From NCBI RefSeq assembly GCF_016889705.1, contig NZ_CP069526.1, positions 4,960,001-5,024,000 of the forward strand: a stretch of DNA of 64,000 nucleotides, written 5' to 3'. The notes beneath the pieces were generated by a model. It was given only the letters and a program-made list of their open reading frames with translations, had not been told where the DNA came from and made no database searches. Made by a program: the position numbers and the translations under genes. This stretch comes from Amycolatopsis sp. FDAARGOS 1241 (GTDB taxonomy: Bacteria; Actinomycetota; Actinomycetes; Mycobacteriales; Pseudonocardiaceae). This document shows, one piece after another, positions 8,917-17,565 of this stretch; positions within the stretch are counted from its first letter, which is position 1, and each line of letters begins with the position of its first letter.

Positions 8917-10245
8917 TCAGGGGGTGATGTGAAGAGCTGGGCGGAAGACGTCGTCCGGGTCGTGGCGGCGTTTCACGTCGCGGAGACGGTTGTGCACATC
9001 CGGACCGAGAACCGCGGCAAGGTCCAAGTGCCGATCCGCGAAGTTGAGGTAGGCACCGCCGGGGCCCAGCCCGGCGATCGCGGCGTGCGCCGCGCGTGCC
9101 CAGCCGCTCTGCGTGCCACTCGCGGCCGGGTCGTCCCAGCAAGCGGAGACGTTGACCGCGAACGCCGCCGCGCGCCCGGGGAACGAAGTGGCCTCCTGCG
9201 GGACGTCGGTGATCGCGCCACGCAGCCGCAGCACTTCGAGCTGCGGATCGCCCTCGGGCAGCCGGGCCGCGCATTCGACGAGAGCGTCGGCTTCGGCCGC
9301 ACCGAGGGTGGCGAGCTGGGTCGGCTTGAGGAAGTAGTGACGGCCGTGCGGGAAGCGGTGGTCCTGGGCCGCCTGGACCTCGGTGAACCGGCAGGTGCGC
9401 GCGTCTGCGCGGCCGAGGCCGAGCGGAGCGGTCCCGGCCGCGGCGAGCGCGGGGTCGCCGGACCAGACCCACTCGACGCCGAGCACCGGCGTATCCGCTT
9501 TCCGTTCGAAGCGGGCGAGGACACCGAGCTCCCGGGGAAGGTGTTCCGCGTGCTCGCCGAGCCGGCGCAAGACGGCGGCGGCGCGGCCGAGCCCGACCTC
9601 GTCGCGGCCCGCGACGACGGGGCCCTGTGGATGCGTCCGGAACACGAGCCGGGTGGCGACGCCGAAGTTCGGCCCCAGTCCGCGCAGGGCCCAGAAGAGA
9701 TCCGGATCCCGCTCCGCATCGACCATGCGGATCTCGCCGGACGCGGTCACGAGTTCGACGGCAAGCAGCGAATCACACGTCAGACCGAGCTTGGCGGACA
9801 GCCAGCCCACGCCGCCGCCGAGCGTCAGGCCACCGACACCGGTGTGCGACACCGTCCCCGCCGGCACCACCCGGCCGACGCGGGCCGTGGCACGGTCGAG
9901 GTCGCCGAGCAGCGCACCGCCTCCGGCGATCACCGTCCCGTCCGCGCACACGTCGGCGGCCCGCATCGGCGACAGGTCCAGCACCAGACCGTCCGCGACG
10001 ACGGCGGCCCCGGCGATCTGGTGTCCTCCGCCCCGGACAGACACCGGCAGTCCCTCGTCGCGCGCGATCTGCAGGGCGAGCGCAACCTCGGGCGCATCCG
10101 CGCACCGCACGACCGCGGCCGGGCGAGTGTCGATCATTCCGTTCCAGACCATCCTGACCGCCTCGAAGCGAGAGTCGCCGGGCAGGATGGCCCGGTCTCC
10201 GAAGTGCCGCACGAGGGCGGGCAGGCGGGTGGCTACTGCGGTCAA
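8917..10245 (-). CDS. FAD-linked oxidase with BBE C-terminus
   Basis: A 442-residue flavoprotein of the berberine-bridge/6-hydroxynicotine oxidase group. The FAD_binding_4 domain runs from about residue 30 to 200: PVSVRGGGHQIAGAAV contains the His used for covalent FAD attachment, and VGGLTLGGGVGWLSAKLGL is the adenine-binding region. The BBE motif is near the end (GGAYLNFADRHLD and NRLRDVKRRHDPDDVF). No second-site Cys is obvious, so FAD is probably singly bound. The start is TTG, decided by AAGGAGG 6 bases upstream. It follows the LuxR gene and likely performs the first oxidation in the operon's pathway. Confidence 0.9.
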   Translation of the reverse strand: MTAVATRLPALVRHFGDRAILPGDSRFEAVRMVWNGMIDTRPAAVVRCADAPEVALALQIARDEGLPVSVRGGGHQIAGAAVVADGLVLDLSPMRAADVCADGTVIAGGGALLGDLDRATARVGRVVPAGTVSHTGVGGLTLGGGVGWLSAKLGLTCDSLLAVELVTASGEIRMVDAERDPDLFWALRGLGPNFGVATRLVFRTHPQGPVVAGRDEVGLGRAAAVLRRLGEHAEHLPRELGVLARFERKADTPVLGVEWVWSGDPALAAAGTAPLGLGRADARTCRFTEVQAAQDHRFPHGRHYFLKPTQLATLGAAEADALVECAARLPEGDPQLEVLRLRGAITDVPQEATSFPGRAAAFAVNVSACWDDPAASGTQSGWARAAHAAIAGLGPGGAYLNFADRHLDLAAVLGPDVHNRLRDVKRRHDPDDVFRPALHITP

Positions 10246-10258
10246 CGGTGGCCTCCTT

Positions 10259-10294
10259 CTCAAGGTCGCGCACAGTGTGCGACGCGAGCTTGAG
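10259..10294. promoter_or_regulatory. Nested inverted repeat before the flavin oxidase gene
   Basis: A perfect 13-base palindrome, CGCACAGTGTGCG (10269-10281), sits inside outer arms CTCAAG (10259-10264) and CTTGAG (10289-10294), 14-50 bases upstream of the oxidase start and after the LuxR coding end. This is where an operator for the operon's own regulator could lie. No binding consensus for this regulator is known to me. Confidence 0.4.
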
Positions 10295-10352
10295 GCGCGA
10301 CCACGCATCAATGACGTGCGACAACGCAGCGAAAGACCCACAAATGTGGGTG

Positions 10353-11405
10353 TCAGACCTCGAGCAGCCCGGACCGCGAGGCCTTGGCCACCGCTTCACC
10401 ACGGGAATGCACACCGAGCTTCGCGTAGAGGCCGCGTGAATAGCTGCGCACAGTCGCCGCGGACAGCTGGAGCCGCGTGGCGATCTCCTTGTAGGACCGG
10501 CCGGTGGCGAGTTCGCGAAGCAGTTCGAACTCGCGGGTGGACAGTCCGGGACCCGGCGCCGCCGGCCGGTCAGCTCCGGCCACACTCGACGCCCGGGCCA
10601 CCGCGACCACCAATGACCGGGGCGCCGCTTCCCGGCTCACCACGTTCCCGGACGCGGGGACGGGCCCCGGATGGTCGTGCACTACGACGAGCCCTTCGAG
10701 GTCTTTCGCCCATTCCACGACCGAGTCGGCGACGATCACGTCGGCTTTGGCGACCAGCTCACCGAGCCGGGGATCCCACAGGCCGGCCGCCACGTCGACC
10801 TCTGCGGGCAGCCCGCGCTCCACGACCCGAGCCAGGCCGTGGGCGACCAGCGGGTCGGGGTGCACCACGACGACCCGGAGTGGCTCACCGTGGCCACGGC
10901 CGAAGCCGAGCAGTGCGCCCAGCAAGCCGGCTGATTCGCCGATCGCGGCCGACAGCGGTGCCCAGTCCCGGCCGGGCGTGGTGCTGCTGAGCAACACCGC
11001 TCCGACAGGCCGGCCACGCAGGGTGAGCGGAAATCCGGCGCCGGCCCGAATCCCGAGGCTCAGGTACAGCTGGTCGATCGGCCGATCGAACCCCGGCTCC
11101 CGGCTCAGGTCGGCCGAGGACCACTCCCGGCCGGCCGACACCGCGACCAGCCGGCTCGACACCACCGCGGGCGACCTGGTCCCGATCGCCAGCAGATCCG
11201 CACCCGCCGTCGCGACGACCGAGCAAATGCCGGACTCGATCTCGACCAACGCCACGTGATCGACCGCGCACACCGCGCGCACCGCCTCCGCGACTACGGC
11301 GGGATTGGCGCGCGGTCGGTCCGCGAGTAGAGCAGCGAGACGCTCCGCCAGCACCGACCTCACAGACGTCACGTCAGTGTCGTCGATGTCGTCGGTGCCG
11401 ATCAT
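10353..11405 (-). CDS. LuxR-family transcriptional regulator
   Basis: A 350-residue regulator. Residues about 30-180 look like a GAF-type sensory domain (AVRAVCAVDHVALVEIESG at its start). A middle section with LRVVVVHPDPLVAHGLARVV resembles the first half of a receiver domain but lacks a clear phosphoacceptor. The C-terminal LuxR helix-turn-helix is clear: LSTREFELLRELATGRSYKE followed by IATRLQLSAATVRSYSRGLY. The ATG at 11405 has GGAGG 7 bases upstream. It is the first gene of the flavin oxidase-MFS-FAH-VOC operon (107-bp gap) and most likely its ligand-responsive regulator. Confidence 0.88.
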   Translation of the reverse strand: MIGTDDIDDTDVTSVRSVLAERLAALLADRPRANPAVVAEAVRAVCAVDHVALVEIESGICSVVATAGADLLAIGTRSPAVVSSRLVAVSAGREWSSADLSREPGFDRPIDQLYLSLGIRAGAGFPLTLRGRPVGAVLLSSTTPGRDWAPLSAAIGESAGLLGALLGFGRGHGEPLRVVVVHPDPLVAHGLARVVERGLPAEVDVAAGLWDPRLGELVAKADVIVADSVVEWAKDLEGLVVVHDHPGPVPASGNVVSREAAPRSLVVAVARASSVAGADRPAAPGPGLSTREFELLRELATGRSYKEIATRLQLSAATVRSYSRGLYAKLGVHSRGEAVAKASRSGLLEV

Positions 11406-11540
11406 CCGATGACCTCCAGGGTTGCCTGCACCATGGTGACATGGCCGCCGAAGTGCCACCGCCGGTGTTCACGACAGAGACCTCGTCCAGGTCTACTGGC
11501 AACAGCTCACCGGAAGAGCTTCGCAACGCCACCTAGCGCG

Positions 11541-11981
11541 TCAACGTGGTTCAGGCTGCGCCTGCCCAGGTGATGCACAAACGATCGTGCGACATATGTG
11601 GTCGAAGCACTGTTTCTTGTTCTTGATCAGCAACGGCCGGTAGGTCGACCCCGCGCCCGAGTCGCCCGGGCCGAGGGACAACGTGACGTCGGGCGCCTTG
11701 CACAGCCCGTTGGCGACGGGCTGGCCGGTGGCCGGCGCTTCGTCCGAAGAGGACTCCGGCGACGACGTGGCCGTGGCCGTAAGCGCGGACGACGTCGCCG
11801 AAGTGCTCGACGACGGGTCAGAGCTGGGGGTGCTGTTCGCGCTCGGCGTGGTCCCGCCGCCGCACGCCGGCAACAGCAGCACACCGGACGCGCTCACACC
11901 CGCGAGAAAGACCAGAGATTCCCTCGTGCTTAATTCCGCAGGAGCGATCTGTAAAGCGTGCCGTGTCCGCTCCGAGGTCAC
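11541..11981 (-). pseudogene. Truncated DUF4232-type lipoprotein
   Basis: The frame encodes a signal peptide with lipobox (VLLLPACGGG), a Ser/Thr-rich linker and then CKAPDVTLSLGPGDSGAGST, the opening of DUF4232 domains found in actinobacterial lipoproteins. After about ten more residues (YRPLLIKN) the similarity stops and 20-odd unrelated residues run to the stop, so most of the roughly 130-residue domain is missing. The start is uncertain (a GTG at 11981 is used). Resolvase debris lies immediately upstream, which may explain the damage. Confidence 0.5.
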
Positions 11982-12013
11982 GTTCTCGGCGTTTTCGAGA
12001 CGGTCTGGACCAT

Positions 12014-12334
12014 GATCGCCAGCTGTGGGTGTCCACTCGCGACCAGCGCCCCGCGCCCCAGCGCGACGCCCTCGCGGCGGCCGGGTGCGACGGGTTCTCC
12101 CTCGACAAGGCCTCCGGCAAGCTCGCCGCCGATCGCGGCTGGACACAGGCCGCTGTTAGCCAACCGGGCCGGCGACCAGCTCGCGGTGACCAAGCTCGAC
12201 CGGCTCAGCTGGTCATTTGGCGCACCTGTGCCGGCAGCTACAGGCGAAGGCGGTTGACCTGGGTGTTGCTCGACCAGGGCGTCGACACCTCCACCACGGC
12301 CGGACGGATGTTCTTCGCTGGAAGACGGGATTGA
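12014..12334 (+). pseudogene. Serine resolvase/invertase remnant, copy 1
   Basis: Three frames together spell most of a serine recombinase catalytic domain: VSTRDQRPAPQRDALAAAGC and DKASGKLAA; then, shifted, LANRAGDQLAVTKLDRLS; then VLLDQGVDTSTTAGRMFF. The N-terminal Tyr-Ala-Arg-Val lead with its region around the active Ser is partly degraded and the DNA-binding tail is gone. At least three frameshifts make it non-functional. A second, different relic of the same family lies at about 31.2 kb. Confidence 0.75.
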
Positions 12335-12503
12335 TCGGCAGCGGACCGCCCATCGTGACCAAGACCGCGGTGACCACCAGCGCCAGGCTCCCGGTCTTGA
12401 ACGCGAACGCAGGCAAACGCCGGTGATCCGCTGGTGATGCCGTCGAGAGCGGCGCAATCGGCGGTTGCTCAGCGCGTGTGGACGGAGGCTTCGCGGGTAG
12501 CCG

Positions 12504-13404
12504 TTGACTGTGACACTGAGTGTGATCCTCGCCCTCCTGGCGGCCGTGGCCAACGCGACGGCCTCAGTGCTGCAACGCAAGGCGACTCGTCGTGAGCCGG
12601 ATGGCGACTCGTTGTCGGTGCGGCTGGTGTGGGATCTGGTTCGACAGCCGGTGTGGCTGGGGGGTATCAGCGCCATCGTAGTCGGGTTCGCGTTGCAGGC
12701 CGCCGCGCTGGCGACCGGGCCGATCCTGCTGGTCCAGCCCGTTCTCGTGGTCGAATTGGGGTTCACACTGGTGTTGTCGAGTGTGGTATTCCACGCTCGG
12801 TTGCGGGCCCGGGAATGGGGTGCGGTGGCGGGCATGACCGGTGGGGCGGCGTTGCTGCTCGTGGGTTTCGCTCCGCACGGCGGGAATCCGCGCGGTGCGC
12901 CCGCGCCGGCTTGGGCTTGGGGATGTGCGGTCACCGTACTGGTGGTGGGTACGCTGATAGTCCTGGGATATCGCAACCGCCATGCGGGGCGGGCAGCGTA
13001 CCTTGGGGGTGGCGGTGGGTGTCTGGTTCGGGTTTACCGCGGCCCTGGTGGCCGCGATGACCGCGGCTTTCAACGAGGGCATCGGCGAAGCCGTGCGGAC
13101 CTGGCAGACCTGGGCTCTGCTGGTGGTCGGTCCCACGGGGTTTCTCCTCCTGCAGAACGCATTGCGTGCCGGCCGGCTGGTGGCCTCACAGCCCGGCTTC
13201 ACCCTGGCCAACCCGCTGGCTTCGATCGGCTGGGGAGTCGCGGTGTTCGGGGAGCAGGTGCGAGACGGGGTTTGGATCCTGGCGCAGGCCGGCGGGGCGG
13301 CCTTGGTCGCAGCCGGCACCTTACTTCTGGTCCGCTCGCCGCTGCTTCACGGTCCGCAGGGCGCAACGGAGCAGGCCGACCAGCCGCGCGCTCAACGGCC
13401 GTGA
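12504..13404 (+). pseudogene. DMT-family permease with a one-base frameshift
   Basis: A 10-helix drug/metabolite-type transporter of about 300 residues is encoded in two frames. The first (from TTG 12504) starts LSVILALLAAVANATASVLQ and runs through six helices to LVVGTLIVLGYRN. The second continues LGVAVGVWFGFTAALVAAMT to the stop at 13404. Removing one G from the run of five at 13005-13009 joins them perfectly. Otherwise the gene looks healthy, so this is either a recent mutation or a sequencing error. GGAGG lies 15 bases before the TTG, rather far. Confidence 0.75.
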
Positions 13405-13839
13405 ATGCGCCCTTGACCCGGATTTCGATCGCGCCCCAGCCCCTCTTCCGCATAGCACAGGAGCAAACGTGGGCCGGGACGACGACATTGGGCTGCTGCC
13501 GGCGCTGCGGGATCCCGGCGTTCGACGAAGCAGCTGATGCGTAACCGGTTGCTTGACGCCAAGCAGGATCAGAAGCGCGCCGCTGGGGAAAATCCCGTAG
13601 TGGGCCGGCGGCACGCCACGAGCGCATGGGGTCGCTGCGGCGTGTGCTCGAAAACGGCCATGCTCGCTGTGGCGGCCTTGGCTGGGCTGCGGCCGGCACC
13701 GCGAAGCGCGCCTGAACTGCGGATCTTCGGCCTTGTGGTGGCTGTCGCCGTTGGAGCGATCAGAGGCCGCGGACGGCAACAGCCACGGGAACCTCCTTCG
13801 TCCTCGGGCTGGCCGCGCCGGTCACGTTGATCGCGTTCC
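13405..13839. other. Gene-free stretch
   Basis: Follows the DMT stop. Open frames on both strands have no ribosome site or recognised motif. The right-hand part may be the eroded upstream portion of the DUF421 remnant, but I could not align a membrane segment convincingly. Confidence 0.25.
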
Positions 13840-14140
13840 ATGGTGCTGGGCCGATTGAGGCTTTTCCCACCGGTGATCCGGTTGCTGGACCACCGCGTTC
13901 AGATTCTGGTGACCGACGGCGAGATCGACCGTCGCAGGCTGCGCGTGTCACCTCACCGAGGACGACCTGCGTGCCGCCCTGCGGCAACGCGGCACCTACT
14001 CGCCGGCCGACATCCGGTTCGCGCTGTTCGAATCCCGTGGCGGGTTCACCGCCGGACGGGTATCACGTCCCGAGGACCGGCAATCTGCCTTCATCCAGAC
14101 CTTCCGGGCGACGCACGCCGCCCCGCAGTCCGCAAGATAG
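13840..14140 (+). pseudogene. DUF421 (YetF-like) membrane protein, C-terminal remnant
   Basis: The frame from 13840 reads RLFPPVIRLLDHRVQILVTD and GEIDRRRLR, the linker and cytoplasmic part of DUF421 proteins. A two-frame jump then gives HLTEDDLRAALRQRGTYSPA and DIRFALFESRGGFT, the conserved end of that domain, stopping at 14140. The N-terminal membrane helices are absent. A frameshift near 13943 separates the two parts. It is a non-functional remnant. Confidence 0.6.
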
Positions 14141-14501
14141 GTTCAGGGGCGGCATGTTCGATCCAGCCGAACTCGTTCAGCCGTGACCTCAGCGTCGCGT
14201 CAAATGCGCGGCGCCGACGTAAGGTACTGGGCTCGACCCAATCCTTGTCGCTCGACTCGAAGCGTTCTCGTTCGTCTCAAGTGGACTTGCCGACGTCGAG
14301 GTAATCGCTGAACTCGACGCTCAGGCTTCACCGGAACACCGTGCTGCCGCCTGTCACCGGGTACCGCGCGAGCGATTGCGCGGTACCCGGTCCGACGGTC
14401 GCTGTCGGACACACCGCCCGGACCGCGGCGGCGACTCGCAGTGGTGACTTCCACCCGATCACGCAGTCGCGGCCGGGCCGGCTTGTGTGCGGCCTGCGGC
14501 T

Positions 14502-15221
14502 CTACTGCCCGGCTTTGATGCCGGGGTCGCCGAACTCGTACTGGATGGGTTGTCGCGGAATCGCACCCGGCTTGTTCGGCGCCGGGCCGATCTTCCCCAT
14601 CGGCAGGATGACGCGCTTGTACGTCGCCTCCAGGACCATGGCGGAAGCGGTGTACCAGGCCAGCACCGCTGAGGCGAGCAGGAAGTAGGCGGCGATGGTT
14701 TCGATCGTCGGGAAGCTGCCGATCAGGGCAATGGCCAGCAGCGTCGAACCGGCGGCGAGGGCCAGCAGGACCAGGGCGACAGACGCGTTTTCGGCCAGTG
14801 CGCCGAAGAACCCGGTCCAGGTGATCGCGGCGAGTCCGATGAACCAGAACCCGAACGCGGTCGCGGCCAGCGGGCTGGCCGCGATTCCGGGCAGCCCGCC
14901 CAGCCCGACGAACAGCTGGAACAGCCCGTAGCCGAACCAGAACGCACCCCACGCACCCTGGACGGCGGTGGCGAGTGGGTCGCGGGCACGGTAGGACCAC
15001 ATCGCGGCCAGCAACTGAGCGATCCCACCGAAGGCGAACGCGAACGGTGCCAGCAGCAACGGGGTGGTCGTGTTGTCGCCGAACCAGCCGGCCATGTTCG
15101 CGGCGACCATGAACGTCGACGCGGCGAACCCGAACAGGCCCAGGATCGACGGGGCAGCGATCGGGCTGAGGTTGATGTGCGTGTGCTCTCGCCAGAAGGC
15201 GAGATCCGGAGCGGTGGCCAC
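14502..15221 (-). CDS. Acetate/succinate transporter, GPR1/FUN34/YaaH family
   Basis: A roughly 239-residue, six-helix membrane protein. The family signature near the first helix is present in modified form (NLSPIAAPSILGLFGFAAST) and later helices include AFGFWFIGLAAITWTGFFGA and IETIAAYFLLASAVLAWYTA. The family moves acetate or succinate with protons. The start is uncertain: the GTG at 15221 is used because a longer frame would cover the STAS gene on the other strand; it has only GGAG immediately before it. The C-terminal tail (from about YKRVILPMGKIGP) is longer than usual. Confidence 0.8.
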   Translation of the reverse strand: MATAPDLAFWREHTHINLSPIAAPSILGLFGFAASTFMVAANMAGWFGDNTTTPLLLAPFAFAFGGIAQLLAAMWSYRARDPLATAVQGAWGAFWFGYGLFQLFVGLGGLPGIAASPLAATAFGFWFIGLAAITWTGFFGALAENASVALVLLALAAGSTLLAIALIGSFPTIETIAAYFLLASAVLAWYTASAMVLEATYKRVILPMGKIGPAPNKPGAIPRQPIQYEFGDPGIKAGQ

Positions 15222-15227
15222 CTCCGG

Positions 15228-15534
15228 ATGACCGTTGGTCGCGAGGGCGTGGTGATCGCCGTCCGCGGTGAGTTCGACGCGCTCACCACCCCAGTCCTGC
15301 AGGAGGCGATCCACGACGCCCTCGCCGAAGGCCCTCGTGTGCTGGTGATGGACCTGAGCGAGACCGCGTTCTTCTCCTCGACCGCGATCGGGGCCCTCGT
15401 CGACGCCGAGCTCACGGCCGGTGAATCGACCCCCGTGCGGCTCGCCGCTTCCCCCCGCACACTGCAGGTTTCTGGGTCTCGGCCGGCACTTCGACTACTA
15501 CGACACCATCCACGACGCCCTCCAGCCGCGCTGA
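15228..15534 (+). pseudogene. STAS-domain anti-sigma antagonist, one-base frameshift
   Basis: The frame from ATG 15228 gives a STAS domain: VVIAVRGEFDALTTPVLQEA, VLVMDLSETAFFSSTAIGAL with the phosphorylatable Ser region, then TPVRLAASPRTLQV. The ending GLGRHFDYYDTIHDALQPR appears one frame on, to the stop at 15534. Deleting one T from 15469-15471 rejoins the protein. The family switches anti-sigma kinases off by partner exchange. The neighbouring HATPase gene on the same strand would be its natural partner and is also broken. The start codon lies 6 bp from that of the divergent transporter, which is unusually close. Confidence 0.65.
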
Positions 15535-15643
15535 ACCGCGCCGCGCGGGGGCCACAACCCACCGCGGGCATACTCGCCCGGCACGCGGATATGCCATGGC
15601 ATGCGCCACCGCTGATCAGCGGAGATCAAGGAGCAGCCACGGG

Positions 15644-16059
15644 ATGCGTTCGGCCGGCGACCCGGACGGTGAGCCTCCGCCGGCGCTGCACCTGCGACAC
15701 CCGGCCAGCCTCGAGGATGCGGCCGTCCTCCGGAAAGCCCTTGTCCGCTGGGCCCGCGCCCGCCACGTGCCCGACGCCCTGATCGGCGACCTTGAACTCG
15801 TGGCCTACGAGGGCTTGGTCAACGCCGCCGAGCACGCCTACCCGACGGCACGATCGATGTGCGCGCTCACCGCCAGGACCAGCACGTGCGCATCACCGAC
15901 CACGGCGGCTGCCGCCCCCATCCCGCACCCGACCCGCTACGCGGGCGCGGGGCCCCTGATCCACCTGCTCGCCCACCACGCCGCCATCGACGCCACCGGA
16001 AAGGCACCGCAGTCACCATGACTCGGCAACTCACCCGCCACGTCGAAGAGCACCCGTGA
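15644..16059 (+). pseudogene. RsbW-like anti-sigma/HATPase protein, multiple frameshifts
   Basis: Begins well: LEDAAVLRKALVRWARARHV then LVAYEGLVNAAEHAY, the N-box helix of serine-kinase anti-sigma factors. After Tyr-Pro the frame jumps to DGTIDVRAHRQDQHVRITDH (beta strand and G1 region), then back for LIHLLAHHAAIDAT, then again for KGTAVTMTRQL. Three frame changes in about 200 bases mean it is not a functional kinase unless the sequence has errors. It follows the STAS gene and would have formed a partner-switching pair. Confidence 0.6.
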
Positions 16060-16182
16060 TCTGCGCCCCCATGACCAAGCTGCGGTAACCGAACGCGGCG
16101 ACACCGCGATGCCGCCCACGCCACATTGCGCGAGCGCCTGTCGGACACCGCTCGTCGAGCGACACAGGCTTAGCGGCACGGC

Positions 16183-16362
16183 GTGACCGAGCAAGAGCAC
16201 CCGTCGAACCGGTGCCTCCGGTGCGGGAAGTCCGAGCCCGGCAGCGGGTGGTGCGCTGTGCCCCGGCCGCAAAATCGAGATCTCTGCTGCCTCCGTGGCC
16301 TACGACGTCGCGCCGGCGAACGCGAAGGGGCTGCCGGGCCAGTACCGCCGATGAGCCGGTGA
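16183..16362 (+). CDS. Possible 59-residue cysteine-rich small protein
   Basis: Starting at GTG 16183, this short frame contains NRCLRCGKSEPGSGWCAVPR then DLCCLRGLRRRAG: a CxxC knuckle, a further Cys and a CC pair that could bind zinc. It has no clear ribosome site and I recognise no family. The Cys spacing is orderly enough to record, but chance cannot be excluded. Confidence 0.3.
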   Translation: MTEQEHPSNRCLRCGKSEPGSGWCAVPRPQNRDLCCLRGLRRRAGEREGAAGPVPPMSR

Positions 16363-16663
16363 GTCTGCGTTCACCGCGTCGGCCCCGTGCGGTCGTCGCG
16401 TCGGGCGAAGCCGAACCTGCTCGGTGGGCACGGAGCCATCAGCGGTGGGTGACGGTTGCCCGAGGACGCGCCCCATCCCACTACGGCGTGCGTGGTGGTC
16501 CCCTGCCTCGTCACCGCGACGATCGCGTGAATTTCCGGCCTTCTTCGCAAGGTTCTTTTGGGAGAGTCACCGAGAAATTCGGGTGTATCGGGCGCACGGG
16601 ACGGGTAGACGGTGCCCCAATCGGGTGGCCGTCGGGGACACCCATGTGAACAGGGAGCAATTC
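16363..16663. other. Upstream region of the membrane-protein gene
   Basis: Three hundred bases with no convincing gene. It ends in CAGGGAG, the ribosome site of the next gene, and must hold its promoter; no clear -35/-10 pair was identified. Confidence 0.35.
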
Positions 16664-17518
16664 ATGGCCACCTACTCATTGGCTGCCATTGATGTCGGGC
16701 GTGGCATCTCCGACGCGTGGGCCAGCGTCGCGACTTTCGTGCCGAAACTGGTCGTGTTCCTGATCATTCTCGTCATCGGGTGGCTGATCTCGAAGGCGAT
16801 CGCGAAACTGGTCGACAAGGTCCTGCGTCGGGTCGGGTTCGACCGCCTCGTCGAGCGCGGCGGGATCAAGACGATGCTGGAGAAGTCGAAGTTCGACGCC
16901 TCCAACCTCATTTCGAAGCTGCTGTTCTACGCGCTGCTGCTGATCACCCTGGAGATCGCGTTCGGGGTGTGGGGCCCGAACCCGGTGTCGGCGCTGCTGA
17001 CCGCGATCGTCGCCTGGCTGCCCCGCGCGGCCGTCGCGATCATCATCATCGTCGTGGCCGCCGCCATCGCCCGCGCCGTCAAGGACCTCATCTCCGGAGT
17101 GTTGTCCGGCGCGTCCTACGGCAAGGTGCTGGCCACGATCGCCTCGGTGTTCATCTGGGGCCTGGGCATCATCGCCGCGGTGAACCAGATCGGGATCGCC
17201 ACCACCGTCACCACGCCGGTCCTGGTCACCGTGCTGGCCACCATCGGCGGCATCGCCGTGGTGGGCTTCGGGGGCGGGCTGATCCGGCCGATGCAACAGC
17301 GCTGGCAGCGCTGGCTCGACCGCGTGGACGAGGAGATCCCGCGCGCGGCCGGACAGGCCCGCCAGCGTGGCCGCGAAGACGCAGCCGCCCGCTCCGAAGC
17401 GCCCACGGAGGCATCCGCCACACCGGCCGGCACCACCACAGCGCCCGCCCGCGACACTGCCCCGGACCACGCCCGCTCGACCGCAGACGACGTCCCTCCG
17501 CCCGGCACCCGGCCCTGA
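16664..17518 (+). CDS. Mechanosensitive-channel-like membrane protein
   Basis: A 284-residue protein of the conserved TM-helix/MscS-related group. Helices are visible at about 24-45 (LVVFLIILVIGWLISKAIAK), 80-100, 118-142 (AAVAIIIIVVAAAIARAVKD), 160-180 and 190-215, the last rich in Gly (GGIAVVGFGGG) like a pore-lining helix. The tail from about 225 is basic then Ala/Thr/Pro-rich and probably disordered. It lacks the full MscS beta domain, so channel activity is inferred. ATG 16664 has AGGGAG 6 bases upstream. It converges on the next gene through a strong hairpin. Confidence 0.82.
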   Translation: MATYSLAAIDVGRGISDAWASVATFVPKLVVFLIILVIGWLISKAIAKLVDKVLRRVGFDRLVERGGIKTMLEKSKFDASNLISKLLFYALLLITLEIAFGVWGPNPVSALLTAIVAWLPRAAVAIIIIVVAAAIARAVKDLISGVLSGASYGKVLATIASVFIWGLGIIAAVNQIGIATTVTTPVLVTVLATIGGIAVVGFGGGLIRPMQQRWQRWLDRVDEEIPRAAGQARQRGREDAAARSEAPTEASATPAGTTTAPARDTAPDHARSTADDVPPPGTRP

Positions 17519-17527
17519 TCGCCCCCG

Positions 17528-17565
17528 GCTGCGTGGCCGGGCCGCTCGCGGCCCGGCCACGCAGC
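17528..17565. terminator. Bidirectional terminator hairpin
   Basis: Two perfect 18-base arms (17528-17545 and 17548-17565) separated by only TC form a very stable GC-rich stem between convergent genes, ending right at the stop codon of the minus-strand gene. There is no T-run, as is common in actinobacteria. Confidence 0.8.

Noticed and set aside
7117..10293. A 1058-codon open frame on the plus strand
   Set aside because: It runs antisense to the well-supported FAH, MFS and flavin oxidase genes, has low-complexity Arg/Gly/Asp-rich composition and no domain; it is a GC-driven shadow.
12345..12440. Minus-strand hydrophobic stretch SLALVVTAVLVTMGG
   Set aside because: A single helix-like run with no start, no ribosome site and no family, next to resolvase debris.
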